Assembly (NCBI RefSeq): GCF_000949475.1 | Contig: NZ_JRHC01000001.1 | Span: forward strand, 2,046,001 to 2,110,000 | Direction of reading: 5' to 3' | From: Draconibacterium sediminis | Lineage (GTDB): Bacteria > Bacteroidota > Bacteroidia > Bacteroidales > Prolixibacteraceae | Length of the DNA: 64,000 nt | Shown: positions 37,310-45,802 of the stretch, in pieces | How the letters are laid out: every line of letters begins with the position of its first letter | How positions within the stretch are numbered: position 1 is the stretch's first letter | Program-made: the position numbers and the translations under genes | The notes under the pieces: generated by a model | Databases searched by the model: none | Seen by the model: the letters and a program-made list of their open reading frames with translations, nothing else | What the model was told of the DNA's origin: nothing

Positions 37310-39795
37310 TGAATAGAGTACTGATTATTTTGAGCTTAAACCTGCTCTTTTTTGTCTCAGAGGGAGCAGTTACAAAAGGATTTGAAGGACACGTTTTTGA
37401 CGATATTAACAAGAGTGGTACTCAGGACAAGAATGAAAAGGGGATAGCCGGGATTAAAGTCTCAGATGGATTTAACGTTGTTGTAACGGATAAAAATGGA
37501 CGTTTTATTCTTCCTGGATGGAAGAAAAGCAGGTTCATAACTGTATATCAACCCTCAAATTATTCCTGTAATGATTGGTATTTACCCATCAGTGAAAAAA
37601 GAAAGGATTATGATTTTGCTATGTCTGCAAAACGGGTGCGACAAAAGGTAAACTTTGTGCAAATTTCAGATACTGAAACTTTTGAATACAAAGAGTGGGT
37701 GAATAATGTGCGTGAGTATGCTGATGTAAATCAATCTGCTTTTATCGTACACACGGGAGATATCTGCTATAAACGGGGGATGCGGTGGCATTCTGAAAAT
37801 ATCACTTCAAACACTATGGGAGTGCCGGTATACTATTGTTTGGGGAATCATGATATGGTAGAAGGACAGTATGGTGAGCAATTTTATGAAAAGTGTTTTG
37901 GGCCAGCCTGGTATGCTTTTGAAGAAGGAAATACCCTTTTTGTAGTAACACCCATGATGAGAGGTGATCATAAACCATCGTTCACTCATGAGGATATTGG
38001 CCGTTGGTTAAAAGCATTGTTAGGCAAGTATGAATCGGCTCAACCAAAAATTATCTTTAATCACGACTTGCTGACTGATGATGAGCACTTTGTTTTTCAA
38101 ATTAATAAAACTGATTCGATAAATTTCAATAACTATAATTTGAAGGCATGGCTATATGGGCATTGGCATAATAACATGGTGAAGAATCACGGAGGCAATG
38201 AGCCAGTAATTTCATACGGAACAGCAGTGGCTGCGAAAGGAGGAATAGATCACTCTCCATCATCATATCGTGTTGTTAACATTGATGAAAATGGCAATAT
38301 TAGCTCGACGCTGCGCTGGACTTATGTGAACCGAAAGATTGAAGTGGTTGCACCGATTGGCAATGACCTGTTGCTGAAAGATGATTCAGAATTAGGAGTA
38401 TCTGTTAATATTTATCACAGTGGAGCAGAGGTTCAAAGGGTTAATTATCGGATATGGGTATCCGGTGATTATCCAGACTGGCATGACCTCGATGACTTAG
38501 AACATTGGAAGACTATGCAACAGTCCTCAGATTGGAACTGGCAAGCACAATGGTCTGTTCAAGATTATCAGGATGGAGAATATACGCTGACTGTGAATGC
38601 TTTCCTTAAGGGGGGAGAAGTGCTGGTTAAACAAGTTCCTTTTACATTAAATAGAAAGTCAGTGGATGCCAACAAAGGGGACAACTGGATTAATTTTTTG
38701 GGAAATGCTATGCATAACAGACATTCCAATGCATCAACAGAAGCACCAAAGCTTGTCTGGAGTACTAACCTAGGTAGTAATATTTACATGACTTCGCCGG
38801 TCATTTATGATGACAAAGTATTTATGGCCACATTTGATGATAACAATGCCGAAAATTGTGCGATTGTTGGACTTAATGCAATCAGTGGCGAAATTATCTG
38901 GCGATATCAACCGGATAATTCAATAAAAAATACGCTTGTTGTAGCTAAGGGCATAGTCGTAGCGACAGATATGCAGGGTATAACTTATGCTCTAAATACT
39001 AAATCGGGTGAACTGGTTTGGAAAAAGGATTTAGGCTATAATCGTTTGCCTGGTTTTGTTTCTGGATTAGTCACTGATGGTGAAATCATTTATACTGGTT
39101 TTGGAAGTTCTCTGTGTGCGATAAAAGTCGAAGATGGATCCTTGATATGGAAGAATGAGGCCTGGAATGGAGGAGAGGGTTCTGTGCCAACAATGACATT
39201 AGCAGATGGCGTATTGGTAACGTCATCGCATTGGCGTGCTTTATACGGGCATAATGCCTTAACGGGGAAACTCCTCTGGACAAGAAAGGATGAGGGCCTC
39301 AGATACAGGGATGGAACATTAAGCTACAATCAGGGCAGTTTATGGGCCACCATTGAAGATAAATTAGTGGAGTTGGATGTGAAAACAGGTGTTACAAAAA
39401 ACGTGATGAAGACTGGAATGAGACACGCCGGAAATTCGACACCTGTACTTGCTGATAGCTTATGGATCTTAGGTAGTGCACATCCTGGAATAGGTGCTTT
39501 TGATCGGAATACTTCCAGCCGCAAATGGATATTTGAAGTTGAACCGGCTATCTTTTATACCCCGTCTTATTTTTCCGATAATCAACAGTCAATTGAATCA
39601 TCACCGCTTATACTGTGTGATAAAGTTTTCTTTGGTGCCATGGACGGAAATATATATTTGTTGAATAGCGAGAGTGGAAAATTAATTTGGAAGAAGTCAC
39701 TCGGTGTTCCAGTTATGTCTTCTGCGGCTTCCAATGAGAATCAGGTTTACGTGGCTGATTTTGCTGGGAATGTTTACTGTTTTTATCTGAATTAA
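37309..39795 (+). CDS. Exported calcineurin-like metallophosphoesterase fused to a PQQ-type beta-propeller
   Basis: An 828-residue protein with a Sec signal (about residues 1-19). Residues ~24-105 are a SdrD-B-like N-domain (EGHVFDDINKSGTQDKNEKGIAGIKV). A metallophosphoesterase follows with Asp121 (ISDTE), Gly-Asp 150-151 (HTGDI), GNHD 179-182, NHD 251-253 and GHWH 284-287, a full dinuclear-metal ligand set. From ~480 to the end there are repeated PQQ-like propeller blades (ISGEIIWRYQPD, TKSGELVWKKDLG, ESGKLIWKKSLG). The phosphatase half with its N-domain is a known Bacteroidota architecture, but the propeller addition is unusual. Role by context: periplasmic phosphoester removal coupled to binding through the propeller. 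Confidence 0.8.
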   Translation: MNRVLIILSLNLLFFVSEGAVTKGFEGHVFDDINKSGTQDKNEKGIAGIKVSDGFNVVVTDKNGRFILPGWKKSRFITVYQPSNYSCNDWYLPISEKRKDYDFAMSAKRVRQKVNFVQISDTETFEYKEWVNNVREYADVNQSAFIVHTGDICYKRGMRWHSENITSNTMGVPVYYCLGNHDMVEGQYGEQFYEKCFGPAWYAFEEGNTLFVVTPMMRGDHKPSFTHEDIGRWLKALLGKYESAQPKIIFNHDLLTDDEHFVFQINKTDSINFNNYNLKAWLYGHWHNNMVKNHGGNEPVISYGTAVAAKGGIDHSPSSYRVVNIDENGNISSTLRWTYVNRKIEVVAPIGNDLLLKDDSELGVSVNIYHSGAEVQRVNYRIWVSGDYPDWHDLDDLEHWKTMQQSSDWNWQAQWSVQDYQDGEYTLTVNAFLKGGEVLVKQVPFTLNRKSVDANKGDNWINFLGNAMHNRHSNASTEAPKLVWSTNLGSNIYMTSPVIYDDKVFMATFDDNNAENCAIVGLNAISGEIIWRYQPDNSIKNTLVVAKGIVVATDMQGITYALNTKSGELVWKKDLGYNRLPGFVSGLVTDGEIIYTGFGSSLCAIKVEDGSLIWKNEAWNGGEGSVPTMTLADGVLVTSSHWRALYGHNALTGKLLWTRKDEGLRYRDGTLSYNQGSLWATIEDKLVELDVKTGVTKNVMKTGMRHAGNSTPVLADSLWILGSAHPGIGAFDRNTSSRKWIFEVEPAIFYTPSYFSDNQQSIESSPLILCDKVFFGAMDGNIYLLNSESGKLIWKKSLGVPVMSSAASNENQVYVADFAGNVYCFYLN

Positions 39796-39818
39796 ATTCA
39801 TTGAGAAACTGAAGTCGT

Positions 39819-40499
39819 ATGGCAAGAATCAAGAAGCATAGGCTCTTTTCAACTGCACTGTTATTTGTAATTTTCTTATTCCCGCTTCGATCAGTAGGTG
39901 AAAAACATGAAGAGAGTAATGGTTTTGATGAGTTTTGGCAGGAGTTATATGTCTACTCGTCACCAAATGAGAGGATTACACTTGGGCTGTTGTTGAATAA
40001 CTTATACGCATTTCCGGTGGGTAAATATGATTGGTTTATAGAAGGAGGTGTGAAGTATAAAGTCAATAATTGGTTAGAGGCTGAGGCGATTTATCGACAA
40101 GAATACATTAAAACAGAAGGCATTTGGACTTATGAAAACAGACCTATGTTACGGATTGGCGGAAGAAAAAATGTCGGAATTTGGAGGATAAAAAATAGGC
40201 ACAGATTTGAAATGCGTCATTTTGAGAAAATTCCTACCAGATTTCGTTATAGGACTGATGTAAAAGTTTTACCCATCCTAAATATTACCACTTGGAATTT
40301 GAATCCATACGTTCAAGAAGAACTGTTTGTGAGTGAAGGACGAATCTCAAGAATAAGGAGTTATTTGGGGATTATCGGGAAAAAGGGAATTATTGAGCCA
40401 TCTGCTTACTTTTTGATTCAGACAAAATTGCATGGGAGAATGTCAAAGAATAATTTGATATGTGGAATATGTCTTGGATTGGAACTTTCAAAAATATAG
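39819..40499 (+). CDS. DUF2490-like outer-membrane beta-barrel protein
   Basis: A 226-residue exported protein (hydrophobic segment about residues 9-27) with alternating beta-strand character: DEFWQELYVYSSPNERITLGLLL, WFIEGGVKYKVNNWLEAEAIYRQEY, and a final strand ICGICLGLELSKI. The length and the pattern EMRHFEKIPTRFRYR resemble DUF2490 small outer-membrane proteins. The function is unknown. It starts 23 bases after the propeller-phosphoesterase gene and is the last exported component before fucI. Confidence 0.6.
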   Translation: MARIKKHRLFSTALLFVIFLFPLRSVGEKHEESNGFDEFWQELYVYSSPNERITLGLLLNNLYAFPVGKYDWFIEGGVKYKVNNWLEAEAIYRQEYIKTEGIWTYENRPMLRIGGRKNVGIWRIKNRHRFEMRHFEKIPTRFRYRTDVKVLPILNITTWNLNPYVQEELFVSEGRISRIRSYLGIIGKKGIIEPSAYFLIQTKLHGRMSKNNLICGICLGLELSKI

Positions 40500-40501
40500 A
40501 T

Positions 40502-40636
40502 GATATGATGAGGGAACCAAGATTATTTCAGATCAGGGGAGTATATGTAGTTTTCGACTGAATTATACTATAACCAGAGAGCTTTTGGATGTTCTGGATG
40601 ATCAGAATAGTGAACGTAATACGTGTGATATATAAA
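40502..40636 (+). other. Possible coding relic in the gap before fucI
   Basis: The 209-base gap before fucI holds an open stretch without a start codon, running from about 40507 to the TAA at 40634-40636. It reads like the C-terminus of an ordinary protein (FRLNYTITRELLDVLDDQNS). No family is recognised and it may be chance. Confidence 0.2.
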
Positions 40637-40708
40637 TAATAAAACCTTGTGTAGATCGGATAATGTGTTCGAGTAACAAGTAAAAACTTTGCAAAATAAA
40701 TTTAAAAT

Positions 40709-42490
40709 ATGACTAACAGATTAATAGGAAGACTTCCTAAAATTGGAATCCGCCCAGTAATTGATGGGCGTGAAAGAGGAGTGCGCGAATCGCTTGAGTT
40801 GCAAACCATGAAAATGGCAAAAAATGCTGCAAAGTTGATCGAAGAAAATTTGCGTTTTCCAAGTGGTGAAAAGGTGGAATGTGTTATTGCTGATACTACT
40901 ATTGGAGGAGTTGCCGAAGCCGCAGCTTGTGCTGATAAATTTGAGCGAGAAGGCGTTGGTGTTTCCTTAACGGTAACTCCCTGTTGGTGCTATGGTACGG
41001 AAGTAATGGATTCTACTCCGTTAATTCCTAAAGCCGTATGGGGATTTAACGGAACAGAACGTCCCGGTGCAGTTTATTTGGCTGCAGCATTGGCTGGGTA
41101 TACACAGAAAGGTCTACCAGCTTTCGGTATTTATGGCCGAGATGTTCAAGATGCAGGAGATGAGACGATTCCTGGAGATGTGCAGGAAAAAATACTTCGC
41201 TTTGTAAAGGCCGCATTGGCTGTAGCTCAAATGAAAGGAAAATCATATCTGTCGTTGGGATATACATCGATGGGTATTGCCGGTTCAATGGTAAATCCTG
41301 AGTTCTTTCAGGAATATTTGGGAATGCGGACCGAATTTGTTGATTCAATAGAAATAAAACGTCGTTTGGACGAGGGAATTTATGATCCGGTCGAATACGA
41401 AAAAGCTTTGGCCTGGACGAAGGAGAATATTATCGAGGGTGATGATTATAATGTACCGGAACAACAATCTGATCGTGAGAGAAAAGACTGGGAGTGGGAA
41501 GTCGTTGTGAAAATGACGCTGATTATGCGCGACCTGATGATAGGTAATCCTCGTTTAAAAGAACTTGGTTTTGGCGAAGAAGCTCATGGTCGAAATGCTA
41601 TTGCTGGTGGTTTCCAGGGCCAACGCCAGTGGACCGATTATTATCCTAACGGTGATTTCTCTGAAACAATTTTAAACACTTCATTTGACTGGAATGGCAT
41701 TCGTCAGGCATTTGTATTTGCTACGGAGAACGACAGTTTAAATGCAGTTCCGATGCTGTTTGGGCACTTGCTTAGTAATACTGCACAAATTTTCTCAGAT
41801 GTACGCACCTATTGGAGTCCGGATTCGGTAAAACGTGTAACAGGAAAAGAATTGAGGGGAAAAGCAAAAGATGGTATTATTCACTTGATTAATTCGGGGT
41901 CTACAACCATGGATGCTACCGCACAACAAAAAGATGCCAATGGCAATCCTGTAATGAAACCTTATTGGGATATAACAGAACAAGATGTAAACGCCTGTTT
42001 GGAGAATACCCGCTTCTGCCCGGGAGATAAAGGATATTTCCGAGGTGGAGGTTTCTCAAGCCAGTTTAAAACTGCTGGAGAGATGCCTGTAACCATGAGT
42101 CGTGTAAATCTGGTGAAAGGTCTTGGACCTGTTCTTCAAATTGCAGAAGGATTTACGGTTGAATTGGAAGATGAAGTACATGCAATTCTTGATGAACGTA
42201 CCAATCCAACCTGGCCAACAACATGGTTCGTTCCTAAATTGACTGGAAAAGGTGCATTTAAAGATGTTTATTCTGTAATGGCGAACTGGGGCGCAAATCA
42301 TGGTGCAATATCATACGGACATATTGGAGCAGATTTAATTACACTTGCTTCTATTTTACGAATTCCTGTATGCATGCATAATGTGGACGAAGATAAGATA
42401 TTCCGTCCAAGCGCATGGAATGGTTTTGGCGAAGATAAAGAAGGAGCAGATTATCGCGCATGCGAAACTTTTGGCCCGCTGTATAAATAG
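40709..42490 (+). CDS. fucI: L-fucose / D-arabinose isomerase
   Basis: A 593-residue cytoplasmic enzyme matching FucI along its length (E. coli FucI is 591): [90 protein letters not shown], and the C-terminal [16 protein letters not shown] with an ATRACAT-like ending [14 protein letters not shown]. The Mn-dependent enzyme converts L-fucose to L-fuculose and D-arabinose to D-ribulose. With an AraB-type ribulokinase in the same cluster and no fuculose-phosphate aldolase, the D-arabinose reaction is the simpler reading. A strong hairpin terminator follows at 42504-42540, so this gene ends the locus. Confidence 0.96.
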   Translation: MTNRLIGRLPKIGIRPVIDGRERGVRESLELQTMKMAKNAAKLIEENLRFPSGEKVECVIADTTIGGVAEAAACADKFEREGVGVSLTVTPCWCYGTEVMDSTPLIPKAVWGFNGTERPGAVYLAAALAGYTQKGLPAFGIYGRDVQDAGDETIPGDVQEKILRFVKAALAVAQMKGKSYLSLGYTSMGIAGSMVNPEFFQEYLGMRTEFVDSIEIKRRLDEGIYDPVEYEKALAWTKENIIEGDDYNVPEQQSDRERKDWEWEVVVKMTLIMRDLMIGNPRLKELGFGEEAHGRNAIAGGFQGQRQWTDYYPNGDFSETILNTSFDWNGIRQAFVFATENDSLNAVPMLFGHLLSNTAQIFSDVRTYWSPDSVKRVTGKELRGKAKDGIIHLINSGSTTMDATAQQKDANGNPVMKPYWDITEQDVNACLENTRFCPGDKGYFRGGGFSSQFKTAGEMPVTMSRVNLVKGLGPVLQIAEGFTVELEDEVHAILDERTNPTWPTTWFVPKLTGKGAFKDVYSVMANWGANHGAISYGHIGADLITLASILRIPVCMHNVDEDKIFRPSAWNGFGEDKEGADYRACETFGPLYK

Positions 42491-42503
42491 TTTGACTTAA
42501 TTT

Positions 42504-42550
42504 ATGAGAAAGGCTGTTTTGAGTTTATGGCCTTTCTCATAATGTTTTGG
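42504..42550 (+). terminator. Intrinsic terminator after fucI
   Basis: ATGAGAAAGGC (42504-42514) and GCCTTTCTCAT (42530-42540) form a perfect 11-bp stem with a 15-base T-rich loop, followed by AATGTTTTGGTTTT. It marks the 3' end of the glycan locus. Confidence 0.8.
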
Positions 42551-43058
42551 TTTTATATATAAGAGTTGTTCCTGAACTATTATTTACTTGGATTGAAAGA
42601 AAAGCTATTTAACCGAAATATCCACATAGCACCTACCAAAATGAGATTGATTAGATTTACTGGAACAATGATTATTTTGCTTAGAGAGTGGGAGTAACGA
42701 TGTATCAAATTTCCTGTCAAAAGGCTGACACAACCTGAGCAAATATTCAAACCATAATCAAAGTATTAAACGTATTTGGTAAATACCTTTTAATTAATAT
42801 TTTATAACTTTCCTTTATTCCCTAAAAGAAAAATATTTATTAACGCCGGACTAATATCCGGCTTTTTTGTGTCTTACCCATGGAAGGTATTAATATAACA
42901 AAAATTGTACGATTGGTTGATTGTTAGGATGTAAAAATAGAGTTGTTAAAACTTCTGACACCCCTAATCATAATATCAAAGAACTTTTAAACAATGTCCA
43001 CTTTGCAATAGAAAATAATAGTCAGTTTTTGTAACTTAATAATCCAATTATCATCATT
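42551..43058. other. Gene-free stretch after the glycan locus
   Basis: About 510 AT-rich bases with no credible gene. The only clear structure is a second terminator-like hairpin at 42845-42868, with no gene between it and the terminator after fucI. No TAnnTTTG promoter was found for the following gene. Confidence 0.6.
42845..42868 (+). terminator. Orphan intrinsic terminator
   Basis: GCCGGA (42845-42850) and TCCGGC (42857-42862) with a 6-base loop are followed directly by TTTTTT. It is a textbook terminator on the + strand, yet no gene ends nearby: fucI already has its own terminator 300 bases upstream. It may end a small RNA or mark a lost gene. Confidence 0.7.
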
Positions 43059-43766
43059 ATGGATATTGAAAACAAGCACATCCCCGACGATGCAAAATAC
43101 CTCGCCAGACGAGTATTCCACCACCACGAAATAAAGCTATACTCGTGGCAGGGCAGCTTTTATGAGGTAAATACTATTTACGGCACCAATTCAATATGGG
43201 ACATAAGACGTATTAACAATGCAAGCACATTAGACTTGTATATTGAAGCAATGCACCGCATTGGAATGCCGGAACCAGGAGGACGCGATCTTTATGGAAC
43301 ACTAAACGAAACTGGGCAGATTATTGCCGGAATTTTGAAAGCGGATCATCTGGATTTCTACTACAAGTTACTTTGGGATGAACACCTGCACTGGTATTGC
43401 GATATGTTGGAAGTCCGTGCAGCTTATCTTTTGGATGATATTCTTACTGGTGACATGAAAGTTACCGAAGCCAGGGAAATTGCGATAAAACAACTATTAA
43501 CGGGTGATCCAGAGAGGCATATCGGGGAACCATATATTCAAATTAGTGATTACAACCGTGCTATATCATTTCCCTGGTGGTTCATGAATCGTAAAAGCGA
43601 GCAGAATTGGTTAATTGAAGATGAAATGCCTTATGGCGATGGAATACGCGATGTGCTATGTCGGCTATATGAATATGGTGGTTGGGAAGATGCTACTGCC
43701 AAGGAGTATTGGGATGAACAGACCCGGAAGATTGAAGAAATCAAGCGTAAAAGGAGAATAGGCTAA
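43059..43766 (+). CDS. Unrecognised 235-residue protein
   Basis: I do not recognise the family. The protein is cytoplasmic-looking: no signal peptide, no membrane segment, mixed helices, and a strongly charged C-terminus (QTRKIEEIKRKRR). It is rich in Trp, Tyr and His; visible patches include RRVFHHHEIKLYSWQGSFYE, IEAMHRIGMPEPGGRDLYGT and SFPWWFMNRKSEQNWLIED. The coding sequence is clean (ATG after an AT-rich leader, regular codon use), so it is probably a real gene. The next gene, a GNAT protein, starts 32 bases downstream on the same strand and may be co-transcribed. Confidence 0.65.
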   Translation: MDIENKHIPDDAKYLARRVFHHHEIKLYSWQGSFYEVNTIYGTNSIWDIRRINNASTLDLYIEAMHRIGMPEPGGRDLYGTLNETGQIIAGILKADHLDFYYKLLWDEHLHWYCDMLEVRAAYLLDDILTGDMKVTEAREIAIKQLLTGDPERHIGEPYIQISDYNRAISFPWWFMNRKSEQNWLIEDEMPYGDGIRDVLCRLYEYGGWEDATAKEYWDEQTRKIEEIKRKRRIG

Positions 43767-43798
43767 GCTAATATTTAAACTGATGACAATTAAAACTC

Positions 43799-44515
43799 AT
43801 GAAGAATGAACTGACGATAAATTTGACACCTACGGAAACAGATTTGAAAGTTATTGGAGAATGGCTTTCATCTGAGAATAAGAAATATAGAGAAGGATTT
43901 TACTGTAATTGGAGTACTATTGTAAGATCATACAGCCTAAACAGAATGATCTCTTTTAATTTAAGAGACAAGATAATAGGCTTCTTAGTTTATTCTCCTG
44001 ATGAAATATCCGTTGAAATAGACATATTTGAAATTCAAAGAAAGTATCGCGGTAAAGGATATGGTAAAATTTTCTTTAAACAAGTAGCCGATGAGTTCAA
44101 GATTCAAAAATTTAAAGCAGTTTCGCTATTTTGCGAACCAGTTGAATCAGAACGTTTTTGGAGAGGTTTAGGATTTCTAAAATTTCCAGAAAGAGGTTAC
44201 TCCGAGCCTGACCTTCGATTTTACAAACCTTTGATCTCCTTCACAGAAGTGACAGAAAGTCCAAATGAATTGAATAAGCTGGAACTTTGGGACGTTGAGC
44301 CATTTCAAAAAGACGAAGTTCCTCCATGTTGGAGTTGGAATATTGAAAACAGCAAACTGTTAGAACCAATAATCCAGCCTTGTAATGAGAACTGGAATTT
44401 AAGGTGGACACAGAATGGTAAGATTATAAAAGAAGGTAAAGTAAAACGTTTTTCAACAACCAATTTCCCTGTTATTTTTGATTCATTTATGTACATTGAG
44501 AACTTAGTTGAATAA
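43799..44515 (+). CDS. GNAT-family N-acetyltransferase
   Basis: A 238-residue cytoplasmic protein. Residues ~50-130 carry the GNAT acetyl-CoA-binding signature: a beta-strand EISVEIDIFEIQRKYRGKGYG with the R/Q-x-x-G-x-G/A-type loop (RGKGYGK), then FKAVSLFCEPVESERFWRGLGF. The last ~95 residues (from about FTEVTESPNELNK) are an extension not typical of the single-domain family and not recognised. The substrate is unknown. The gene converges with the SRAP-like gene on the other strand; only 22 bases separate the two stops, with no terminator visible. Confidence 0.8.
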   Translation: MKNELTINLTPTETDLKVIGEWLSSENKKYREGFYCNWSTIVRSYSLNRMISFNLRDKIIGFLVYSPDEISVEIDIFEIQRKYRGKGYGKIFFKQVADEFKIQKFKAVSLFCEPVESERFWRGLGFLKFPERGYSEPDLRFYKPLISFTEVTESPNELNKLELWDVEPFQKDEVPPCWSWNIENSKLLEPIIQPCNENWNLRWTQNGKIIKEGKVKRFSTTNFPVIFDSFMYIENLVE

Positions 44516-44537
44516 TCAATAATAAATTGCAACTAAA

Positions 44538-45407
44538 TCATCCCTCCCTCCCCATTTTGGCAACTTCTCCCATGGTAGGAGAATCCATCGGCTCACGAAC
44601 AGGCTTTACACGTTTCCTGGAAAGAGGCTCCAGCTTTTCGCTATATAGCCGCCTACCGACTGGCTGAATCACCGACAAATCATTATTAGCCGGATTGCTG
44701 ATACTCTCAGAAACAGGATAAGCGTTCAGGAGATGTGCCGGATAAGGTTTAAGCATATCAAGAACCTGCGACAAGGTGTTGGATATTGATAGCCAACGCC
44801 TTTCACTATACTCAGGGATTATCACTGGCATCCGGTCGTATCCCAGCTTTCTGATCAACGGATTAGCGACCGTTGTTAATATGCCAAACGAGTATATTTC
44901 ATTTCCATCTGTATCGTTAGCTTTATTCCATAGTCCGGCAAAGCCGAATGGTCGTTTCTTATTCTTCATATAAACCAGGTATGGTCGTTTATCAATGCCA
45001 ACAATAAAGGCATCAGCAAGAACCAGGCATCGTTGTTCCCGAATGATCTTTTTGTAATGCGGTTTAAGGAAGATGGCTTTTGATCCTGTGTAATGTGGAT
45101 CGTTGCTCTGGTTACGATCTCCTTCTGCCCGGATGAAGTTCACGGTATTCTTTTCTACGCCCTGTAAGCCAAAATTAAACGACCTGATGACTTTGGATGG
45201 CTTCCTTTCTTCAAAAAAGGCTTTCAATACCGGATTCATACCGTTCCTTTCTGGAGATTCGTTTAAGCCAGGTATGATTACGTAAGCGGTGTGACCCGGG
45301 GCAATGTTATATGATGGGATGTATTCTTCTCCTTCCGGCAATGATGCCATGTCGAACTTGGATCGGATTCTTTGGTAGCTACTGGCTAAAATGTATCGGT
45401 CGAACAT
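44538..45407 (-). CDS. SRAP-domain (YedK/HMCES-like) protein lacking key catalytic residues
   Basis: A 289-residue protein with clear SRAP-fold landmarks: YNIAPGHTAYV (residues 33-43), NFIRAEGD (90-97), CLVLADAFIVG (127-137), PFGFAGLWN (153-161) and DRMPVII (191-197). Active SRAP proteins trap abasic sites in single-stranded DNA through Cys2, helped by an Asn, a Glu in the FYEW motif and a His before DRMP. Here residue 2 is Phe, the FYEW Glu is Val136, and the His is Tyr190; only Asn90 is kept. So it cannot form the usual thiazolidine crosslink. The C-terminal ~85 residues are a family-atypical basic tail. It may be a DNA-binding pseudoenzyme. Confidence 0.82.
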   Translation of the reverse strand: MFDRYILASSYQRIRSKFDMASLPEGEEYIPSYNIAPGHTAYVIIPGLNESPERNGMNPVLKAFFEERKPSKVIRSFNFGLQGVEKNTVNFIRAEGDRNQSNDPHYTGSKAIFLKPHYKKIIREQRCLVLADAFIVGIDKRPYLVYMKNKKRPFGFAGLWNKANDTDGNEIYSFGILTTVANPLIRKLGYDRMPVIIPEYSERRWLSISNTLSQVLDMLKPYPAHLLNAYPVSESISNPANNDLSVIQPVGRRLYSEKLEPLSRKRVKPVREPMDSPTMGEVAKMGREG

Positions 45408-45559
45408 CGTGATATTATTATTATCAAAGCTGTTCTGATAAGGTAGAGAAAATATCCTTGCAACGAATTAATAATTTTTGAATCTTTGTTTATGGTGATA
45501 GAGCAGGGGAGTATTGAATAACACCCTTAATTGACTTTGAGGGTATGTATTCGGGTATG

Positions 45560-45603
45560 ATGAAAAAGAAAACCCGACGTATTTATTTGTTATACATCGG
45601 GTT
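45560..45603 (-). terminator. Terminator of the tRNA-Leu transcript
   Basis: Read on the minus strand, AACCCGATGTAT (45603-45592) pairs with ATACGTCGGGTT (45582-45571) in a 12-bp stem with one T-G wobble, followed by TTCTTTTTC. It lies 12 bases beyond the tRNA 3' end. Confidence 0.75.
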
Positions 45604-45614
45604 GCCTTTTTGTT

Positions 45615-45703
45615 TGGTGCCCAGAACAAGACTCGAACTTGCACGGGAAAATTCTCCCACAAGGCCCTCAACCTTGCGTGTCTACCAATTCCACCACCTG
45701 GGC
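45615..45703 (-). tRNA. tRNA-Leu, anticodon GAG
   Basis: An 89-base minus-strand tRNA with an encoded CCA end. The acceptor stem GCCCAGG pairs with TCTGGGC (one G-T wobble), followed by the discriminator A. The D-arm contains GGAATTGGTAGACAC. The anticodon stem CAAGG/CCTTG holds the loop TTGAGGG with anticodon GAG, which reads CUC and CUU leucine codons. There is a long variable arm typical of class II tRNAs (GGGAG...TTCCC) and a TTCGAGT T-loop. A TAGTTTTG box at 45728-45735 (minus strand) may be the -7 promoter element. Confidence 0.95.
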
Positions 45704-45727
45704 AATAATTTTTTTTGAACGTGCCTG

Positions 45728-45735
45728 CAAAACTA
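45728..45735 (-). promoter_or_regulatory. Possible -7 promoter box of tRNA-Leu
   Basis: Minus-strand TAGTTTTG fits the Bacteroidota TAnnTTTG -7 consensus, 25 bases upstream of the tRNA 5' end. No well-spaced -33 TTTG is visible, so the call is weak. Confidence 0.35.
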
Positions 45736-45802
45736 TAAAATTTCTTTAAACCTAATTAATACAATTTGTTTTTTTGCAGTTATCAGCAGATTTCGGTTGT
45801 AA

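Noticed and set aside
34658-42490. L-arabinose pathway (because of the AraB-type kinase)
   Set aside because: No AraA isomerase or AraD epimerase is encoded; the isomerase present is FucI, which acts on L-fucose/D-arabinose.
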